Source: JBDHZK01 sp039811865 (lineage in GTDB: Bacteria > Actinomycetota > Actinomycetes > Propionibacteriales > Propionibacteriaceae). Taken from it: a stretch of DNA of 10,124 nt. Where the stretch lies: assembly GCA_039811865.1 (NCBI GenBank), contig JBDHZK010000098.1, positions 1-10,124 on the forward strand, written 5' to 3'. Under the pieces are notes generated by a model. The model searched no databases. It saw only the letters and a list, made by a program, of their open reading frames with translations, and was not told the DNA's origin. Below are positions 6,802 to 10,124 of the stretch, one piece after another. Position 1 is the stretch's first letter; each line of letters opens with the position of its first letter. Made by a program: the position numbers and the translations under genes.

Positions 6802-7824
6802 ATGGACGCCCGCATCGAACCGGCCGCGGCCTTGCGCGAAATCGGCTACCTGATGGAGCGAGCTCGCGCCGACTCCTTCCGGGTAAAGGCGTTCAGACGC
6901 GCGGCCGAGATCGTGGCGGCGATGGCCGCTGAAGAGCGCGAGGCACACCAGCGCGCGGGGAGTTGGAGCAGCGTCCGCGGGCTCGGCCCCAAGACCGTGG
7001 CGGTGATCAGCCAAGCCTGTGCCGGCGGCGTCCCGGAGTACCTGGCCAAGCTGCGGGCCGATTCCAAACCGCTGACCAGCGGCGGCGCCGAACTGCGCGC
7101 GGCCCTGCGCGGCGACCTGCACGTGCATTCGGACTGGTCCGACGGCGGGTCGTCGTTGGAGGAGATGCTGCTCACGGCGCGGTCGCTCGGGCACGAGTAC
7201 TGCGCGATCACCGACCACTCCCCGAGGCTGCGCGTGGCCAACGGACTCAGTGCCGAGCGCCTGGTCCGGCAGTTGGGCGTCCTGGCCGAGTTGGACGAGG
7301 TGCTCGCCGACTTCCGCGTCCTCTCGGGGATCGAGGTCGACATCCTGGACGACGGCTCGCTCGACCAGGAGCCGGCGCTGCTGCGCCGCCTGGACGTCGT
7401 CGTGGCGAGCGTGCACTCCAAGCTGGCGATGGATTCGGAGTCGATGACCCACCGCATGGTCGCCGCCGTGGCCAATCCGCGCACCAACGTCCTGGGTCAC
7501 TGCACCGGGCGGCTCGTCACCGGCGAGCGGGGGACGCGCGGGGAGTCGTCCTTCGACGCCGAGGTCGTCTTCGAGGCGTGCTGCCAGTTCGACGTGGCCG
7601 TCGAGATCAACTCCCGGCCCGAACGCAGCGACCCGCCCGATCGGCTGCTGGCGCTCGCCACGGAGATGGGCTGCGTCTTCGCGATCGACACCGACGCCCA
7701 TGCGCCCGGCCAGCTTGACTTCCAGTGGTACGGCTGCGAACGAGCCGAAGCCGCCGGGATCGAACCCGAGCGGATCGTCAACACTTGGCCCGTCGAGCGG
7801 CTACTGGCCTGGTCCAAGGGCTGA
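6802..7824 (+). CDS. PHP-domain phosphoesterase, PolX C-terminal-like, with helix-hairpin-helix
   Basis: The 340-residue product resembles the non-polymerase parts of bacterial DNA polymerase X. The N-terminal about 90 residues hold a pol-beta-like helical segment (LMERARADSFRVKAFRRAAE, 17-36) and a helix-hairpin-helix VRGLGPKTVAVI (58-69). Residues about 103-335 are a PHP domain with all metal-binding motifs: His107 and His109 in DLHVHSDWSDG, His139 in ITDHS, Glu178 in GIEVDIL, His205 in ASVHS, His233 in GHCTGR, and Asp298/His300 in DTDAH. A metal-dependent phosphoesterase or 3'-5' exonuclease acting on DNA is likely. The nucleotidyltransferase palm of PolX is absent. An upstream in-frame ATG at 6685 would add 39 unconserved Arg-rich residues overlapping fasR, so I chose 6802. 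It is divergent from fasR. Confidence 0.88.
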   Translation: MDARIEPAAALREIGYLMERARADSFRVKAFRRAAEIVAAMAAEEREAHQRAGSWSSVRGLGPKTVAVISQACAGGVPEYLAKLRADSKPLTSGGAELRAALRGDLHVHSDWSDGGSSLEEMLLTARSLGHEYCAITDHSPRLRVANGLSAERLVRQLGVLAELDEVLADFRVLSGIEVDILDDGSLDQEPALLRRLDVVVASVHSKLAMDSESMTHRMVAAVANPRTNVLGHCTGRLVTGERGTRGESSFDAEVVFEACCQFDVAVEINSRPERSDPPDRLLALATEMGCVFAIDTDAHAPGQLDFQWYGCERAEAAGIEPERIVNTWPVERLLAWSKG

Positions 7825-7840
7825 CCGGCTACCCTTCAGC

Positions 7841-7864
7841 CGCGCGGTTGGACGTCCCCGCGCG
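7841..7864 (+). terminator. Terminator-like hairpin after the PHP gene
   Basis: CGCGCGG (7841-7847) and CCGCGCG (7858-7864) form a perfect 7-bp all-GC stem with a 10-base loop, 16 bases after the PHP-gene stop. There is no T run after it, as is common for terminators of high-GC Actinobacteria. It would separate the PHP gene from aceE. Confidence 0.5.
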
Positions 7865-7886
7865 CTCATTCCGAATTGGTTAGGCG

Positions 7887-7915
7887 CTGACAATTGCCGT
7901 TCGACAGGGGAAGAT
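7887..7915 (+). promoter_or_regulatory. aceE: Candidate aceE promoter
   Basis: CTGACA (7887-7892) matches the -35 consensus at five of six bases. It is followed after exactly 17 bases by GAAGAT (7910-7915), a partial -10. An alternative pair is TTGCCG (7894-7899) with TACTCG 17 bases later. Either would give an aceE leader of roughly 70-75 bases. Confidence 0.35.
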
Positions 7916-7924
7916 GTACTCGTT

Positions 7925-7956
7925 CGGCCGCCTTTTGCGGGCCGGGCCCCCGGCTC
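7925..7956 (+). promoter_or_regulatory. Two overlapping hairpins in the aceE leader
   Basis: Bases 7925-7944 can fold as a 7-bp stem with one bulged G around a CTTTT loop. Bases 7939-7956 can fold as a 7-bp stem (one G-U pair) with a GCCC loop. The two share 7939-7944 and so cannot form together. The second begins inside the 3' arm of the first. They lie 40-72 bases before the aceE start codon. A regulatory switch is possible, but GC-rich DNA makes such pairs often by chance. Confidence 0.3.
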
Positions 7957-7996
7957 AGCGACGTGCGCCGGAAACTGCTCTGAGAAAGGACACCCC

Positions 7997-10124
7997 GTGG
8001 CACCAGACGCCGCCGGTCCCATCCTGAACGGACTGCCCACCAACCTGCCCGACATCGACGCCGAGGAAACGGGTGAGTGGCTCGAATCCATCGACGGGCT
8101 GATCAACCAGGGCGGGCGAAACCGGGCGCGTTACGTGATGCTGAAGCTGCTCGAGCGGGCGCGTGAACGTCATCTGGGCGTCCCGTCCCTGACGGCTACC
8201 GATCACGTCAACACCATCCCGATCGAGCAGGAGCCCCCTTACCCCGGGGATGTCGACCTGGAGCGCAAGTTCCGCCGGCTCGCACGTTGGAATGCCGCCG
8301 TGATGGTGCACCGCGCGCAGCGGCCGGGGCTCGGCGTGGGCGGTCACATCTCCAGCTACGCGTCGTCGGCGACCCTCTACGAGGTGGGCTTCAACCACTT
8401 CTTCCGCGGCAAGGATCACCCGGGTGGCGGCGACCACATCTTCTACCAGGGCCACACTTCGCCCGGCATGTACGCCCGCGCGTTCCTCGAGGGACGACTC
8501 AGCACCGATCAACTGGACGGCTTCCGGCAGGAGCACAGCCATGTCGTGAACGGCAAGGTGGAGGCGCTGCCGTCCTACCCGCACCCGCGGCTGATGTCGG
8601 ACTTCTGGGAGTTCCCGACGGTCTCGATGGGCCTCGGCCCGATCAACGCGATCTACCAGGCGCAGTTCAACAAGTACCTGCACAACCGCGGCCTGAAGGA
8701 CACCTCCGAGCAGCACGTCTGGGCGTTCCTGGGCGACGGCGAGATGGACGAGGTCGAGTCGCGCGGCGCGCTGCAACTGGCGTCCTATGACGAACTGGAC
8801 AACCTCACCTTCGTCGTCAACTGCAACCTGCAGCGCCTGGACGGGCCGGTCCGCGGCAACGGCAAGATCATGCACGAGCTGGAGAGCTTCTTCCGCGGCG
8901 CGGGCTGGAACGTGATCAAGGTTGTCTGGGGCCGGGGCTGGGATCCGCTGCTGGCCAACGACCGCGACGGCGCCCTGGTCAACCTGATGAACAGCACCGC
9001 CGACGGCGACTACCAGACCTTCCGCGCCAACGACGGTTCGTTCGTTCGCAAGCACTTCTTCGACCGCGACCCGCGTACGGCGAAGATGGTCGAGGGCTGG
9101 TCGGACGAGCAGATCTGGAACCTGCGCCGCGGCGGCCACGATTACCAGAAGGTCTACTCGGCCTACAAGGCGGCCACCGAGTTCACCGGCGCCCCGACCG
9201 TCATCCTGGCGCACACCATCAAGGGCTACTTCCTGGGCAGCCACTTCGCCGGACGCAACGCGACGCACCAGATGAAGAAGATGGCGCTGAACGACCTGAA
9301 GGCGTTCCGTGACCGCCTCGAGATCCCCATCTCGGACGAGACGCTCGAGAACGACCCGTACCAGCCGCCGTACTTCCACCCTGGGATGGACGACGAGCGG
9401 ATCCAGTACGTGCTGGCTCGCCGGCAGGAGTTGGGTGGGCCGCTGCCGGAGCGCCGGGACAGCCCCAAGCCGATCAAGCTGCCGGACGATTCGGCCTACG
9501 CGATCGTCAAGAAGGGCTCGGGCACGCAGGCCATTGCGACCACCATGGCGTGGGTGCGGTTGCTCAAGGACCTGATGCGCGACAAGCAGTTCGCGCCGCA
9601 CGTCGTCCCGATCATCCCGGACGAGGCTCGCACCTTCGGCTTGGACGCCTTCTTCCCGACGATCAAGATCTACTCACCGCACGGGCAGAACTACACGCCG
9701 GTCGATCACGAACTGATGCTGGCCTACCGGGAAGCGCGCAACGGGCAGATCATCCACACCGGCATCAACGAGGCCGGGTCGGTGGCGGCATTCACGGCCG
9801 CGGGGTCGTCCTACGCGACGCACGGTATCCAGATGGTGCCGCTGTACATCTTCTACTCGATGTTCGGGTTCCAGCGCACGGCCGATGCGATGTGGGCGGC
9901 CGCCGATCAGCTGTGCCGTGGGTTCTGGCTGGGGGCGACGGCTGGTCGGACGACGCTGACCGGCGAGGGCCTGCAGCACATGGACGGCCACAGCCACCTG
10001 CTCGCCGCGACCAACACCGCGGTCGTGGCCTACGACCCCGCGTACGCCTACGAGATCGCGCACATCATGCAGGACGGGCTGCGGCGCATGTACGGGCCCA
10101 AGCCCGAGAACGTCATCTACTACA
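7997..10124 (+). CDS. aceE: Pyruvate dehydrogenase E1 component (AceE), 3'-truncated by window edge
   Basis: AceE decarboxylates pyruvate on thiamine diphosphate and passes the acetyl group to the lipoyl E2 subunit, supplying acetyl-CoA. The open frame runs 709 codons to the window edge; the family is about 890-930 residues, so the last about 200 are missing. It is the homodimeric E1 type. Seen are HISSYASSATLYEVGFNHFF, the thiamine-diphosphate motif GDGEMDE (246-252) ending at NCNLQRLDGPVRG (from 275), the active-site loop histidine His424 in NATHQMKKM, GINEAGSVAAF, and GRTTLTGEGLQHMDGHSH. The start is GTG with GAAAGGA 6 bases upstream. The N-terminus MAPDAAGPILNGLP fits actinobacterial AceE. 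A long frame on the opposite strand here is a codon-bias shadow. The leader contains two competing hairpins. Confidence 0.96.
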   Translation, partial: MAPDAAGPILNGLPTNLPDIDAEETGEWLESIDGLINQGGRNRARYVMLKLLERARERHLGVPSLTATDHVNTIPIEQEPPYPGDVDLERKFRRLARWNAAVMVHRAQRPGLGVGGHISSYASSATLYEVGFNHFFRGKDHPGGGDHIFYQGHTSPGMYARAFLEGRLSTDQLDGFRQEHSHVVNGKVEALPSYPHPRLMSDFWEFPTVSMGLGPINAIYQAQFNKYLHNRGLKDTSEQHVWAFLGDGEMDEVESRGALQLASYDELDNLTFVVNCNLQRLDGPVRGNGKIMHELESFFRGAGWNVIKVVWGRGWDPLLANDRDGALVNLMNSTADGDYQTFRANDGSFVRKHFFDRDPRTAKMVEGWSDEQIWNLRRGGHDYQKVYSAYKAATEFTGAPTVILAHTIKGYFLGSHFAGRNATHQMKKMALNDLKAFRDRLEIPISDETLENDPYQPPYFHPGMDDERIQYVLARRQELGGPLPERRDSPKPIKLPDDSAYAIVKKGSGTQAIATTMAWVRLLKDLMRDKQFAPHVVPIIPDEARTFGLDAFFPTIKIYSPHGQNYTPVDHELMLAYREARNGQIIHTGINEAGSVAAFTAAGSSYATHGIQMVPLYIFYSMFGFQRTADAMWAAADQLCRGFWLGATAGRTTLTGEGLQHMDGHSHLLAATNTAVVAYDPAYAYEIAHIMQDGLRRMYGPKPENVIYY

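Noticed and set aside
7955..9601. 548-codon open frame on the minus strand opposite aceE
   Set aside because: It lies antisense to a frame full of diagnostic AceE motifs, has no recognisable domain, and its His/Val/Arg/Leu-rich composition is what codon bias produces on the opposite strand of a high-GC gene.
1..10124. CRISPR arrays, tRNAs, mobile elements, long repeats
   Set aside because: No repeat-spacer pattern, tRNA-like fold, transposase or integrase motif, or long direct repeats were seen by eye on either strand.

Overview
This window comes from a high-GC Gram-positive bacterium of the Actinobacteria. The evidence is the strong G/C bias at third codon positions, GTG starts, the actinobacterial gene order, and an accD product that closely resembles the mycobacterial AccD6 type. 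A propionibacterial or related lineage is my best guess, but the sequence alone does not fix the genus. The window is ordinary chromosomal housekeeping DNA. I see no insertion sequence, phage gene, tRNA, rRNA, CRISPR array or compositional island.

Left part (about 54-6715, all minus strand): a type II fatty acid synthase cluster. In transcription order it reads fasR-like PucR/CdaR regulator, fabD (malonyl transfer), fabH (first condensation), acpP (carrier), fabF (elongation condensation) and accD (acyl-CoA carboxylase carboxyltransferase). AccD makes malonyl-CoA, FabD loads it on AcpP, FabH primes, and FabF elongates. A 133-bp gap between fasR and fabD contains an AT-rich inverted repeat that is a good candidate operator. 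fabD and fabH overlap by GTGA. acpP is flanked by the two longest gaps inside the fab operon, one of which carries a strong GC hairpin.

Right part (about 6802-10124, plus strand, divergent): a PHP-domain protein resembling the C-terminal half of bacterial PolX, a terminator-like hairpin, and then aceE, the E1 component of the pyruvate dehydrogenase complex. aceE runs off the right edge with 709 codons present. The neighbourhood therefore puts acetyl-CoA production (aceE) next to acetyl-CoA consumption (accD/fab).

The most unusual feature is FabD. It is 405 residues long, about 95 more than a normal FabD. The extra C-terminal segment reads as a biotinyl/lipoyl (BCCP-like) domain in which the modified lysine is replaced by arginine. 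A non-biotinylatable carrier-like domain on the enzyme that consumes malonyl-CoA, in one operon with the carboxyltransferase that makes it, suggests a docking or scaffolding function. That function is inference.
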